From an uncultured Roseburia sp. (lineage in GTDB: Bacteria > Bacillota > Clostridia > Lachnospirales > Lachnospiraceae), in contig CANODN010000052.1 of assembly GCA_947564765.1 (NCBI GenBank), positions 1 through 10,157 of the forward strand: DNA of 10,157 bases, in the 5' to 3' direction. A program made the translations under genes and the position numbers. The notes beneath the pieces are model-generated. The model searched no databases. It saw only the letters and a list, made by a program, of their open reading frames with translations, and was not told where the DNA came from. Each line of letters opens with the position of its first letter. Positions within the stretch are counted from its first letter, which is position 1. Below are positions 1 to 6,117 of this stretch, one piece after another.

Positions 1-90
1 CCCTGCGAGAACTCTTTTTCCTCCTCTGCCTTTACACGCCTGTTGATTAGCTTCTTCTTATAAGAACTTAACTTATGGAAGGATATGCGA

Positions 91-1452
91 TTAACTCTCC
101 GCAGCCTTTAATATTCTCTCCAAATCTGCAATCAATTCCTGGGAATAAGCGGCGGCATCGTTGTAAAGCTGCTCTGCTTTTTCATAATCAGACTGATTCA
201 GCGCTTCGATGACCTGTTCTCCGTATTTATGGAATTTTTCGTGCTTATGGCCAAGTGCATTCCAGGTTGGACGGATTGACGGAACATCCGGCGTCATAGC
301 ATGATAGAAATGTCCGAAACCACACTTGGTGGAATCTAACTGCAGAGGCATAATACTGCGTTTGTAAACCATATTTTGCAGGTTTTTCAGCCATGATCTG
401 TGAGCGGTAATGGCATTGCGGATGTGCTTGGAAAATTCTTTGCCTTTCAAACGGAAAAAGGTATCTTCTGACATAAATCCCATTTGTTTTACAGAATCAT
501 CCAGTGTTTTTTCAATATCAACGACAGGTTCGGTGGCCGTTTTTAATTCCTCGCTGACGTTGCGCATAAAGTCGGCGCTGTCTCTTAACTGGGTTTCCAT
601 TTGCGCCATAGAATGACCGATTTCTTCACTGACGGCAGTGATAGAACCCATGGATTCATCTACTCTGGAAACGTGGGATTGATTTTCATCATTTAAAGCC
701 CAGACATTGTTAATCTTCTCGGTCATGGTTCCAAGGGCCGATATGGTTTCTGTGGCACTGGTAACGCTTTTCTGTGACGCTTCCTTGATTGCATCTACAA
801 AAGATCCCATATTGCCATTGAGTTCCTGGGTTTTTGCTGCAAGCTCGCGGATTTCGGCAGCTACAACAGCAAAGCCTCTTCCGGCCATTCCGGCTCTCGC
901 AGCCTCAATAGAGGCATTTAATGAAAGAAGATTTGTCTGCAGCGAAATGGAATCGATTCCTGCGATCACTTCGTTCATGTGGCTGATTACATTCAGCAGA
1001 TTATCCAAATCTGTCTGCATCGCACGGGATATTTCGATGGTCTGGGAAGAAAGTTCACGGATGCCGGTCAGTTCTGTCTGGCAGCCTTCTATTTTGGAAT
1101 GAACCTCTTTAATTTCGGAGGAGACATCTATAATCGTGCTTGTGAGAGCTTCCTGCTGATTGTTTGAATTTGCGGAGGGCGAATCAGAAGCTGCTCCGAA
1201 CAATGCTTCGGTGGCAGATTCGATGTCCTGGGTAATTGCGAGTATTTTGTCTGTTTCATGCTGCATTGTTAAATCCAGAGAACTGATCTGCATAACGGCT
1301 TTGATGTTTTTTTCAAAAATTTCGACAAATTGCTGTCTTGCATTTAAAAGCCTTTGATAAATACTGTTCAGTTCAGGCTCTTTGGAGTAGTCGGCAGCTT
1401 TTAATTCGGAAACTGCTTTGATAAGGTCTGCATTTTTCTTTCCAATCGGCAT
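91..1452 (-). CDS. Soluble methyl-accepting chemotaxis protein with C-terminal CZB zinc-binding domain
   Basis: A 453-residue cytoplasmic chemoreceptor. I see no hydrophobic membrane segment and no HAMP domain, so it should signal from the cytosol. Residues about 100-310 are a long heptad-rich helix containing the MCP hairpin tip at about 162-210, with the hallmark run LNASIEAARAGMAGRGFAVV; this tip contacts CheA and CheW in known receptors. Residues about 337-420 match the chemoreceptor zinc-binding (CZB) domain, with the 3-His/1-Cys set visible as H351 (HxxW), C377 (CGFGHFY), H404 and H408 (HxxxH). In other bacteria CZB receptors sense zinc or hypochlorite; the ligand here is inferred only by family. 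The start is supported by AGAGAGG seven bases upstream of ATG. The gene stands alone, divergent from the HAD phosphatase, with no che genes nearby. No terminator is visible between its stop and the window edge. Confidence 0.93.
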   Translation of the reverse strand: MPIGKKNADLIKAVSELKAADYSKEPELNSIYQRLLNARQQFVEIFEKNIKAVMQISSLDLTMQHETDKILAITQDIESATEALFGAASDSPSANSNNQQEALTSTIIDVSSEIKEVHSKIEGCQTELTGIRELSSQTIEISRAMQTDLDNLLNVISHMNEVIAGIDSISLQTNLLSLNASIEAARAGMAGRGFAVVAAEIRELAAKTQELNGNMGSFVDAIKEASQKSVTSATETISALGTMTEKINNVWALNDENQSHVSRVDESMGSITAVSEEIGHSMAQMETQLRDSADFMRNVSEELKTATEPVVDIEKTLDDSVKQMGFMSEDTFFRLKGKEFSKHIRNAITAHRSWLKNLQNMVYKRSIMPLQLDSTKCGFGHFYHAMTPDVPSIRPTWNALGHKHEKFHKYGEQVIEALNQSDYEKAEQLYNDAAAYSQELIADLERILKAAES

Positions 1453-1535
1453 TTGGTAACCTCTCTTTTCTGAGTATTGTGTTAATAGGATTTATCAAAT
1501 GTAAAACTATTATGATACACTTTAATAATAATAAA

Positions 1536-1561
1536 CTTCCGGCTTTTTTGCAACTGTTTTA
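1536..1561 (-). promoter_or_regulatory. Candidate sigma-D (sigma-28)-like promoter for the chemoreceptor gene
   Basis: Reading the minus strand, TAAA (1561-1558) is followed after 14 bases by GCCGGAAG (1543-1536). The sigma-D consensus in Firmicutes is TAAA, about 15 bases, then GCCGATAA, so the -10 matches only about five of eight positions. Chemoreceptor genes are commonly sigma-D controlled, which is the main reason to note it. An alternative sigma-A -10 (CATAAT or TATCAT, around 1510-1520 on the minus strand) lacks a good -35. The implied 5' leader is roughly 75 bases. Confidence 0.25.
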
Positions 1562-1575
1562 GCTATTTTGCCGCA

Positions 1576-1604
1576 TTGACTTTTGTGGAATTCTGTACCA
1601 TACT
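1576..1604 (+). promoter_or_regulatory. Probable sigma-A promoter for the HAD phosphatase gene
   Basis: TTGACT at 1576-1581 is separated by exactly 17 bases from CATACT at 1599-1604, five of six and four of six matches to the sigma-A boxes. Transcription would begin near 1611, giving a leader of about 65 bases before the ATG at 1676. This also argues that the longer open frame beginning at 1583 is not translated, because its first codons lie inside the promoter. Confidence 0.6.
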
Positions 1605-1664
1605 GTCATAAAATTGTAATTATAAATCGGAAGCGGGACGATCCTATAAAATTAAGGGAATTAT

Positions 1665-1670
1665 GGAGGA
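1665..1670 (+). promoter_or_regulatory. Ribosome binding site that fixes the HAD phosphatase start
   Basis: GGAGGA lies five bases upstream of the ATG at 1676. The in-frame ATG at 1583 has no such site, and the 31 residues it would add do not resemble a HAD N-terminus. Confidence 0.8.
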
Positions 1671-1675
1671 AAAGA

Positions 1676-2329
1676 ATGGGAAATAAAGTTTATGAAGTGG
1701 TATTGTTTGACCTGGACGGTACATTGATTGATTCTGGTGAGGGTATTACAAATTCTGTGGCATATTCGCTGGCAAAATTCGGTATTGAGATAAAGGATAA
1801 AAGAGAATTGTATCCGTTTATCGGGCCTCCGCTTCATGAATCTTATGAAAAGTTTTATGGATTTTCGAAAGAAAAGGCGAAAACAGCAGTGGAATATTAC
1901 AGGGAATATTACCGCGAAAAGGGAATTTTTGAAAATCAGGTTTATGAGGGAGTGGAAGCGCTTCTAAAAGATTTATATAATGCCGGCAAAACCCTGATTG
2001 TGGCCACTTCCAAGCCCAGGGTGTTTGCAGAACAGATTTTGGAATATTTAGGTCTTGCAGGATATTTTACCTGTATTGCAGGTGCCAATATGGACGGGAC
2101 GATGACAAAAAAATCAGAAGTAATCCGATATGGACTTGCAGCTGCCAATGTATCCGATGATTCGAATGTTGTTATGATTGGGGACAGAGAGCATGACGTT
2201 TTGGGAGCAAAAGAGACAGGAATTGATTGCATAGGAGTATTGTTTGGATATGGGGATTATAACGAGCTGAAAAATGCCGGTGCAGATTATATTGTGGAAA
2301 AAGCAGATGATATTGCGGCAATTTTCTGA
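1676..2329 (+). CDS. HAD-superfamily hydrolase, phosphoglycolate phosphatase / 5'-nucleotidase type
   Basis: A 217-residue cytosolic HAD phosphatase using a phospho-aspartate intermediate and Mg2+. Motif I is FDLDGTLIDS with nucleophile D12 and acid/base D14. A helical cap (about residues 20-85) includes the FIGPPLHESY segment, typical of the 5'-nucleotidase-like branch rather than true Gph. Motif II is VATSK at 109-113, the motif III lysine is K145 or K146, and motif IV is IGDREHD at 168-174 with metal-binding D170 and D174. All catalytic residues are present and the length is normal for the family. The start at 1676 is chosen because of the adjacent GGAGGA and because motif I begins at residue 10, as in relatives. 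Substrate cannot be told from sequence; nucleotide monophosphates or phosphoglycolate are the usual guesses. It appears monocistronic. Confidence 0.92.
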   Translation: MGNKVYEVVLFDLDGTLIDSGEGITNSVAYSLAKFGIEIKDKRELYPFIGPPLHESYEKFYGFSKEKAKTAVEYYREYYREKGIFENQVYEGVEALLKDLYNAGKTLIVATSKPRVFAEQILEYLGLAGYFTCIAGANMDGTMTKKSEVIRYGLAAANVSDDSNVVMIGDREHDVLGAKETGIDCIGVLFGYGDYNELKNAGADYIVEKADDIAAIF

Positions 2330-2338
2330 TAATACGGT

Positions 2339-2383
2339 TATCATTTAGACTGTTTCTGCCGATACAATAAATGATAGTATACT
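2339..2383 (+). promoter_or_regulatory. Weak promoter candidates upstream of the unknown basic protein gene
   Basis: Two partial signals overlap here. GCCGATAC at 2358-2365 matches a sigma-D -10 in seven of eight positions, but the segment 15 bases upstream (TATC, 2339-2342) is a poor -35. TATACT at 2378-2383 is a good sigma-A -10, but no TTGACA-like box is found 16-19 bases upstream. Either could drive the gene at 2485; neither is convincing alone. Confidence 0.22.
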
Positions 2384-2394
2384 TAAGCGACTGC

Positions 2395-2435
2395 TTTGCA
2401 GGAGCATGTCATATTGGGATGCTCCAGAGGGCAAA
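2395..2435 (+). other. Stem-loop in the leader of the unknown basic protein gene
   Basis: GGAGCAT (2401-2407) pairs with ATGCTCC (2419-2425) around an 11-base loop. An outer TTTGC/GCAAA stem (2395-2399 with 2431-2435) is separated by an asymmetric internal loop. No run of T follows, so it is not a standard terminator for the HAD gene. It sits about 50 bases before the next ATG and would lie in the 5' leader if a promoter near 2380 is used. A role in mRNA stability or control is possible but unproven. Confidence 0.4.
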
Positions 2436-2484
2436 AGATTTATAAAAGAATGGATTCATTTGTAGTTTCAGGGAGGAACGAGTT

Positions 2485-3333
2485 ATGAAGATGGCAGTAA
2501 ATGGCGGGGTTGGCGGCGGCATAGGAAATGCATCCGTTGTGACGACGAGAAGCAGTACGGCCGGTAAAGCAAAGTCAGGAAACAACCAGGCGAAAAAACC
2601 CAAAAAGAAATTGAATTACAATCCAAGGGAAATTTCTTCCCAGCTGGCGTTGGCAAAGAAATCCAGGAATGCAGCAGTAGTTCTGGCAAGAGCAAGGATT
2701 AAGGTGGGAACACTGCAGCAGGCATATGCTTCCGGGCAATATAATCAGTCCGAGGTGCGGATTGCGATAGCTCATGCCAAGAGAATGGCAGAATGTGCCC
2801 GGGTGAAGACGAGTAATTTAAAGGAAGAAGAGATACTCAAGCGGCGTAACGACAGAGATCACAACAACGGGGAACAGAAGAAACGAAATGAAATCAAGCG
2901 CCGTGTGAGGCAAAAAGAACAGAATCTGAAGGTAAAAGTATCGTTAGAGGAAAGTAAGCAGATTCTGAAGGAAAAGGCAAGAAAGCAGCAGCTGATCCAG
3001 AAACGCCGGATGCATCGGAATGATGAACAGCGCAGAATTACAGAAGCGGATATGAAATATCTGCAAGATCAGATAAACAACAATCAGTCAGATAAATCTG
3101 CCAGATATGAAGGAGTTTCTCTGGATTTGAGCTCGGCGGCAGCACAAATGGCCGAATTACAGCAGTTACAGAAACAGATCCAGAAGGAAGTTGAAATGGA
3201 AGTAGAACTGGAATATGCTGCAATGGATACCGGAAGCACATCCTCTGCCGCAGTATCGGACGGCGGAGCTGCTATGGCGGGTATGGAAGCAGGGGGCGGC
3301 GAAGTGCCGGTATCGGTGGATATTGCCATATAG
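2485..3333 (+). CDS. Unrecognised basic, helix-rich (coiled-coil-like) protein
   Basis: A 282-residue protein that I cannot assign to a named family. Layout: a Gly/Ala/Ser-rich N-terminus (1-35) with no signal peptide; a lysine cluster (KKPKKK, 37-42); a probably folded helical block (about 44-115) starting YNPREIS and including ARARIKVG and IAIAHAKRM; a long highly charged Lys/Arg/Glu/Gln segment (about 115-195) likely to be one extended helix; a Gln/Glu-rich helix (about 215-245); and a Gly/Ala tail. The 44-115 block resembles hypothetical proteins I associate with Lachnospiraceae, recalled from memory and not checked. There is no membrane segment or enzymatic motif, and only one Cys (C104). 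GGGAGG eight bases before ATG supports the start. The gene is alone, converging on the coat protein gene. Structural or nucleic-acid-binding roles would fit the charge but are guesses. Confidence 0.85.
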   Translation: MKMAVNGGVGGGIGNASVVTTRSSTAGKAKSGNNQAKKPKKKLNYNPREISSQLALAKKSRNAAVVLARARIKVGTLQQAYASGQYNQSEVRIAIAHAKRMAECARVKTSNLKEEEILKRRNDRDHNNGEQKKRNEIKRRVRQKEQNLKVKVSLEESKQILKEKARKQQLIQKRRMHRNDEQRRITEADMKYLQDQINNNQSDKSARYEGVSLDLSSAAAQMAELQQLQKQIQKEVEMEVELEYAAMDTGSTSSAAVSDGGAAMAGMEAGGGEVPVSVDIAI

Positions 3334-3374
3334 TAGATTTTCCATATAACGGATGCGTTGGTAAGTCAGAAAGA

Positions 3375-3468
3375 GGCTGCCGCATAAAGAGAATAGGGTA
3401 CAGGATATAGGGGATTCTGCTTTCAGAAAACCCAATACCCTGTACCGATGATCCTTAGAGCGGCAGCC
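3375..3468. repeat. Large nested inverted repeat between convergent genes, possible bidirectional terminator or small interspersed element
   Basis: Three nested stems span about 94 bases. The outer is GGCTGCCGC (3375-3383) with GCGGCAGCC (3460-3468), nine perfect pairs. The middle is GGTACAGG (3397-3404) with CCTGTACC (3439-3446), eight perfect pairs, followed by TAT/ATA and GGG/CCC pairs (3406-3412 with 3431-3437, one mismatch). The inner is TTCTG (3415-3419) with CAGAA (3424-3428) around CTTT. It fills the gap between two convergent stop codons, where a shared terminator is expected, yet neither side has a T-run. An alternative is a palindromic interspersed repeat or a MITE-like insertion in a former terminator. 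Confidence 0.6.
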
Positions 3469-3476
3469 CTGTAAGC

Positions 3477-3944
3477 TTATGCCATTGCATTTGCTTTCTT
3501 ATATTTATAGATCATTTCTGCATGTTCCTGTTCTTCTGTCTGAATATGATTTAAAAGCTTGCGGACTTCACCGTTGCCGAATTGGAAAAGATTGGTGTTG
3601 TAATCGGCAGATACCATTTTTTCGTTTCCGATACTGTCCGAGCAAAGAAGCGCATCGTGCTGTTTATCGGTCTGATTGGAGCCGGAGCCATAAGCGGCCT
3701 TTGGCTGATAAGAATCCGCTTTGGAAGCAGCGGAATTTGTTGATTTGTAGGAGGGCATCTGTCCTTCCATTAACTGACCAAGGAACTGGTAATGCTCCTG
3801 CTCGTCTTTCGCAATTTCTGTAAACAAATCTTTTAAACAGCCGTCTTTTGCAGTGCTGGCACATAAATTGTAGTGTTCCATGCAGACCTTTTCCTGTGTT
3901 TGCAAATCTTTTAAAATCGTGTTTTCTTTTTCTGTCAGAATCAT
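3477..3944 (-). CDS. CotF-like spore coat protein, ferritin-like fold
   Basis: A 155-residue protein resembling the Coat F family of clostridial and bacillar spore coat proteins. Two helical-hairpin halves (about 1-62 and 95-150) are joined by a Ser/Lys/Gln/Tyr-rich linker (about 63-94). The C-terminal half has the family-like run NEKMVSADYNTNLFQF followed by LNHIQTEEQEH. Each half carries a ferritin-type ExxH motif (E48-H51 and E138-H141) plus a candidate partner Glu (E18 and E108), so a di-metal site is possible, although coat proteins are not usually considered enzymes. There is no signal peptide, as expected for a protein made in the mother cell. Start: AAGGAG six bases before ATG. It is divergent from recQ and convergent with the unknown basic protein. 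A mother-cell sigma-E or sigma-K promoter would be expected, but I could not identify one in the AT-rich gap 3957-4023. Confidence 0.82.
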   Translation of the reverse strand: MILTEKENTILKDLQTQEKVCMEHYNLCASTAKDGCLKDLFTEIAKDEQEHYQFLGQLMEGQMPSYKSTNSAASKADSYQPKAAYGSGSNQTDKQHDALLCSDSIGNEKMVSADYNTNLFQFGNGEVRKLLNHIQTEEQEHAEMIYKYKKANAMA

Positions 3945-4023
3945 AATTATCTCCTTATTTTATTTTAAAATTTTTAGTTCAAAAACAGTATTGGTTATTT
4001 TTACATAAAATATGCATGTATTT

Positions 4024-4037
4024 GGAGGATTACTTTG
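4024..4037 (+). promoter_or_regulatory. Ribosome binding site and TTG start of recQ
   Basis: GGAGGA at 4024-4029 lies five bases upstream of TTG at 4035. No in-frame ATG or GTG lies near, and the following residues (DKYQILKKYFGYDCFREGQ) are the normal RecQ N-terminus, so TTG is almost certainly the start codon. Confidence 0.85.
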
Positions 4038-5873
4038 GATAAATATCAGATTTTAAAAAAATACTTTGGCTATGACTGTTTCCGGGAAGGACAGGAGGAG
4101 ATCATAGATACGCTGCTTTTGGGACAGGATGCTTTTGGCATTATGCCTACCGGAGCGGGAAAGTCCCTCTGCTACCAGGTCCCGGCCCTTTTGATGAAGG
4201 GAATTACGCTTGTTGTATCTCCGTTGATTTCTCTGATGAAGGATCAGGTAGGAACTTTAAACCAGGCAGGAATCCATGCGGCTTTTTTAAACAGCACGTT
4301 AAGTGCAGGGCAGTATAAAAGGGCATTGCAGCTTGCCGGAGAGGGAACTTATAAAATTATCTATATAGCGCCGGAGCGGCTTTTAACAGAAAGCTTTTTG
4401 GCGTTTGCACTGGGGGCAGATATTTCCATGGTAACCGTTGACGAGGCCCATTGTGTGTCCCAGTGGGGACAGGACTTTCGGCCTGCTTATCTGAAAATTG
4501 CGGAATTTATCAGGCTGCTTCCAAAACGTCCGGTGGTCAGCGCTTTTACGGCAACGGCAACCAGGGAGGTCAGGGAAGATGTATTAGCGGCGTTAGAGCT
4601 GCAGGAACCAAAGATGATTACCACCGGCTTTGACCGGAAAAATCTGTTTTACCGGGTGAGCGCCGAGGCAGATAAATTTGCAGAGGTGATGCATTATCTG
4701 ACCGAACATCCCACAGAGAGCGGCATTATATATTGCCTGACAAGAAAGATTGTGGAGGAAGTTTGCGCCAGGCTTTGGCAGAAGGGCATACCGGCAGTCA
4801 GATATCATGCCGGATTATCAGACCGTGAACGGCAGAAAAATCAGGATGATTTTTTATATGATGCGGCTCCTGTTATGGTGGCAACCAATGCCTTTGGAAT
4901 GGGGATCGACAAGTCAAATGTGCGGTTTGTCATTCATTATAATATGCCGAAGAATATTGAGAGCTATTATCAGGAGGCAGGAAGAGCGGGCAGAGACGGG
5001 GAAGAGGCCAACTGTATTTTACTGTATGCACCGAAGGATGTGGTTCTGAATCAGTTTTTGATCGATCAGGAAACAGAGCATGGGGTGCTGACAGAGGAGG
5101 AAATGGAACTGGTAAAGGAACGGGACAGAGAGCGGTTAAAGCAGATGACGTTTTACTGCACGACAAACGGCTGTCTCAGAGAATTTATTTTACGGTATTT
5201 CGGTGAATATACGACAAACTACTGTAAAAAATGTTCCAACTGCCTGACAGAATTTGAGGAAATTGATATTACACAAATTGCCCGGACAATTGCTGCATGT
5301 GTAAAAAGCAGCGGTCAGCGGTTCGGCATGACTGTGATTACCGATACGCTTCACGGCAGCCGGTCGTCTAAGCTGAAACAAAATGGCATGGCGAAAAATA
5401 AATACTTCGGCAGTCTTGCAGATGTTCCGATTTACCGGATTCGTCAGGTGATGCAGTTCCTGAGTCATAAGGGATATATTTTTGTGACAAAAGACCAGTA
5501 TCCCATTGTAAAGCTGACCGAAACATCCGAAGCGCTTTTTGATCAGACTCCGGTTTTGATGAAAGCGGCAAAGGAGCAGGAGAAAAAGCCGGCGGCTGAT
5601 CAAACGAAGCAAGGCGGCAATAAGCAGAAGAGTCATTTTGCGGGTACGGACTATGCATTGTTTGAAGAGCTTCGGAAGCTGCGTATGGAAATTGCAAAGA
5701 CCGAGAAGGTGCCGCCTTACATTGTGTTTAGTGACAAATCATTAAGAGATATGTCTGCAAGAAAGCCAAAGACAAAGGCTGCATTTTTGGCAGTGAACGG
5801 TGTGGGGGAGCATAAATGCCGGAAATACGGAGAGCAGTTTCTGGATGTCATCGCAAAGTGGGAAGAAAAATAA
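4035..5873 (+). CDS. recQ: ATP-dependent DNA helicase RecQ
   Basis: A 612-residue 3'-5' DNA helicase for recombination and fork repair, close to the length of E. coli RecQ. Helicase domain 1 (about 1-205) has the Q-motif region near REGQ, Walker A PTGAGKS (38-44, K43), DEAH (136-139) and the aromatic-rich loop after it (CVSQWGQDFRPAY). Domain 2 (about 206-335) has motif IV-VI features, ending in QEAGRAGRDG (313-322). The RecQ zinc site uses C380, C397, C400 and C403. A winged-helix RQC domain follows (about 408-505). A charged low-complexity linker (about 508-535) leads to an HRDC domain (about 538-610) for structured-DNA binding. All motifs are intact, so it should be active. It appears to be a single gene, divergent from the coat gene. 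Confidence 0.97.
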   Translation: MDKYQILKKYFGYDCFREGQEEIIDTLLLGQDAFGIMPTGAGKSLCYQVPALLMKGITLVVSPLISLMKDQVGTLNQAGIHAAFLNSTLSAGQYKRALQLAGEGTYKIIYIAPERLLTESFLAFALGADISMVTVDEAHCVSQWGQDFRPAYLKIAEFIRLLPKRPVVSAFTATATREVREDVLAALELQEPKMITTGFDRKNLFYRVSAEADKFAEVMHYLTEHPTESGIIYCLTRKIVEEVCARLWQKGIPAVRYHAGLSDRERQKNQDDFLYDAAPVMVATNAFGMGIDKSNVRFVIHYNMPKNIESYYQEAGRAGRDGEEANCILLYAPKDVVLNQFLIDQETEHGVLTEEEMELVKERDRERLKQMTFYCTTNGCLREFILRYFGEYTTNYCKKCSNCLTEFEEIDITQIARTIAACVKSSGQRFGMTVITDTLHGSRSSKLKQNGMAKNKYFGSLADVPIYRIRQVMQFLSHKGYIFVTKDQYPIVKLTETSEALFDQTPVLMKAAKEQEKKPAADQTKQGGNKQKSHFAGTDYALFEELRKLRMEIAKTEKVPPYIVFSDKSLRDMSARKPKTKAAFLAVNGVGEHKCRKYGEQFLDVIAKWEEK

Positions 5874-5878
5874 GAAAT

Positions 5879-5909
5879 CCCTGTAACCGGAGGGGGTTCC
5901 GGCACAGGG
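5879..5909 (+). terminator. GC-rich hairpin just after recQ, possible terminator without a U-tract
   Basis: CCCTGT (5879-5884) pairs with ACAGGG (5904-5909), and inside it CCGGA (5887-5891) pairs with TCCGG (5898-5902) around a G-rich loop. It begins six bases after the recQ stop, the usual place for a terminator or 3' stabilising stem. It is followed by GAGGAAAAAAGAG rather than T residues, so intrinsic termination would be weak on the plus strand. On the minus strand the following bases are T-rich. Confidence 0.45.
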
Positions 5910-5985
5910 GAGGAAAAAAGAGAAAAAATATATATATGAAAACCCTTTCGGGATAGTTTTTTGTCGGAGCCGACCGAGCCTCGCA
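5910..5985. repeat. Hairpin-rich, low-complexity stretch; possible interspersed element
   Basis: After the recQ hairpin come a purine/A-rich run, an (AT)-repeat (about 5928-5936), a CCC-TTTC-GGG mini-hairpin (5943-5952) followed by six T (5957-5962), and GTCGG-AG-CCGAC (5963-5974). On the minus strand the mini-hairpin has a GAAA tetraloop followed by TTTT, like a short terminator. The composition differs from the flanking genes and no coding sense was found. I suspect, without proof, that it is a multi-copy intergenic element. Confidence 0.3.
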
Positions 5986-5989
5986 AGAC

Positions 5990-6018
5990 TTTACAACTCC
6001 TTTGTGTTTATGTATTAT
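5990..6018 (+). promoter_or_regulatory. Probable sigma-A promoter for the aldo/keto reductase gene
   Basis: TTTACA (5990-5995) is followed after 17 bases by TATTAT (6013-6018), five of six matches at each box, with TG just before the -10. Transcription would begin near 6025, leaving a leader of about 93 bases before the ATG at 6118. The leader is AT-rich and shows no riboswitch-like fold that I recognise. Confidence 0.68.
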
Positions 6019-6117
6019 AGTATAAATAGAAATTATGTTTTTAATTTGAATAAAAATGGAAAATTTCGTTAAGATTCTAAAGATTCCATGAAGATGATGT
6101 AAAGAAAGGAGATTGTT

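Noticed and set aside
1..107. Open minus-strand frame running from 107 to the left edge, rich in Lys and Glu, and a plus-strand frame ending with TAA at 61-63
   Set aside because: The minus-strand frame has no ATG, GTG or TTG and no usable ribosome binding site; the plus-strand fragment is about 20 codons with no recognisable sequence. Neither can be supported as a gene end.
707..1102. 131-codon plus-strand open frame inside the chemoreceptor gene
   Set aside because: Antisense shadow over the highly conserved MCP signalling tip.
1583..1675. Longer N-terminus for the HAD phosphatase starting at 1583
   Set aside because: No ribosome binding site, it overlaps the promoter at 1576-1604, and the extra residues are unlike the family; the ATG at 1676 has GGAGGA five bases upstream.
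2327..2343. TGATAA-TACGG-TTATCA hairpin at the HAD stop codon as a terminator
   Set aside because: Only six AT-rich pairs and no proper T-run; too weak to call.
5190..5697. Two minus-strand open frames inside recQ
   Set aside because: Antisense shadows of a fully conserved helicase gene.
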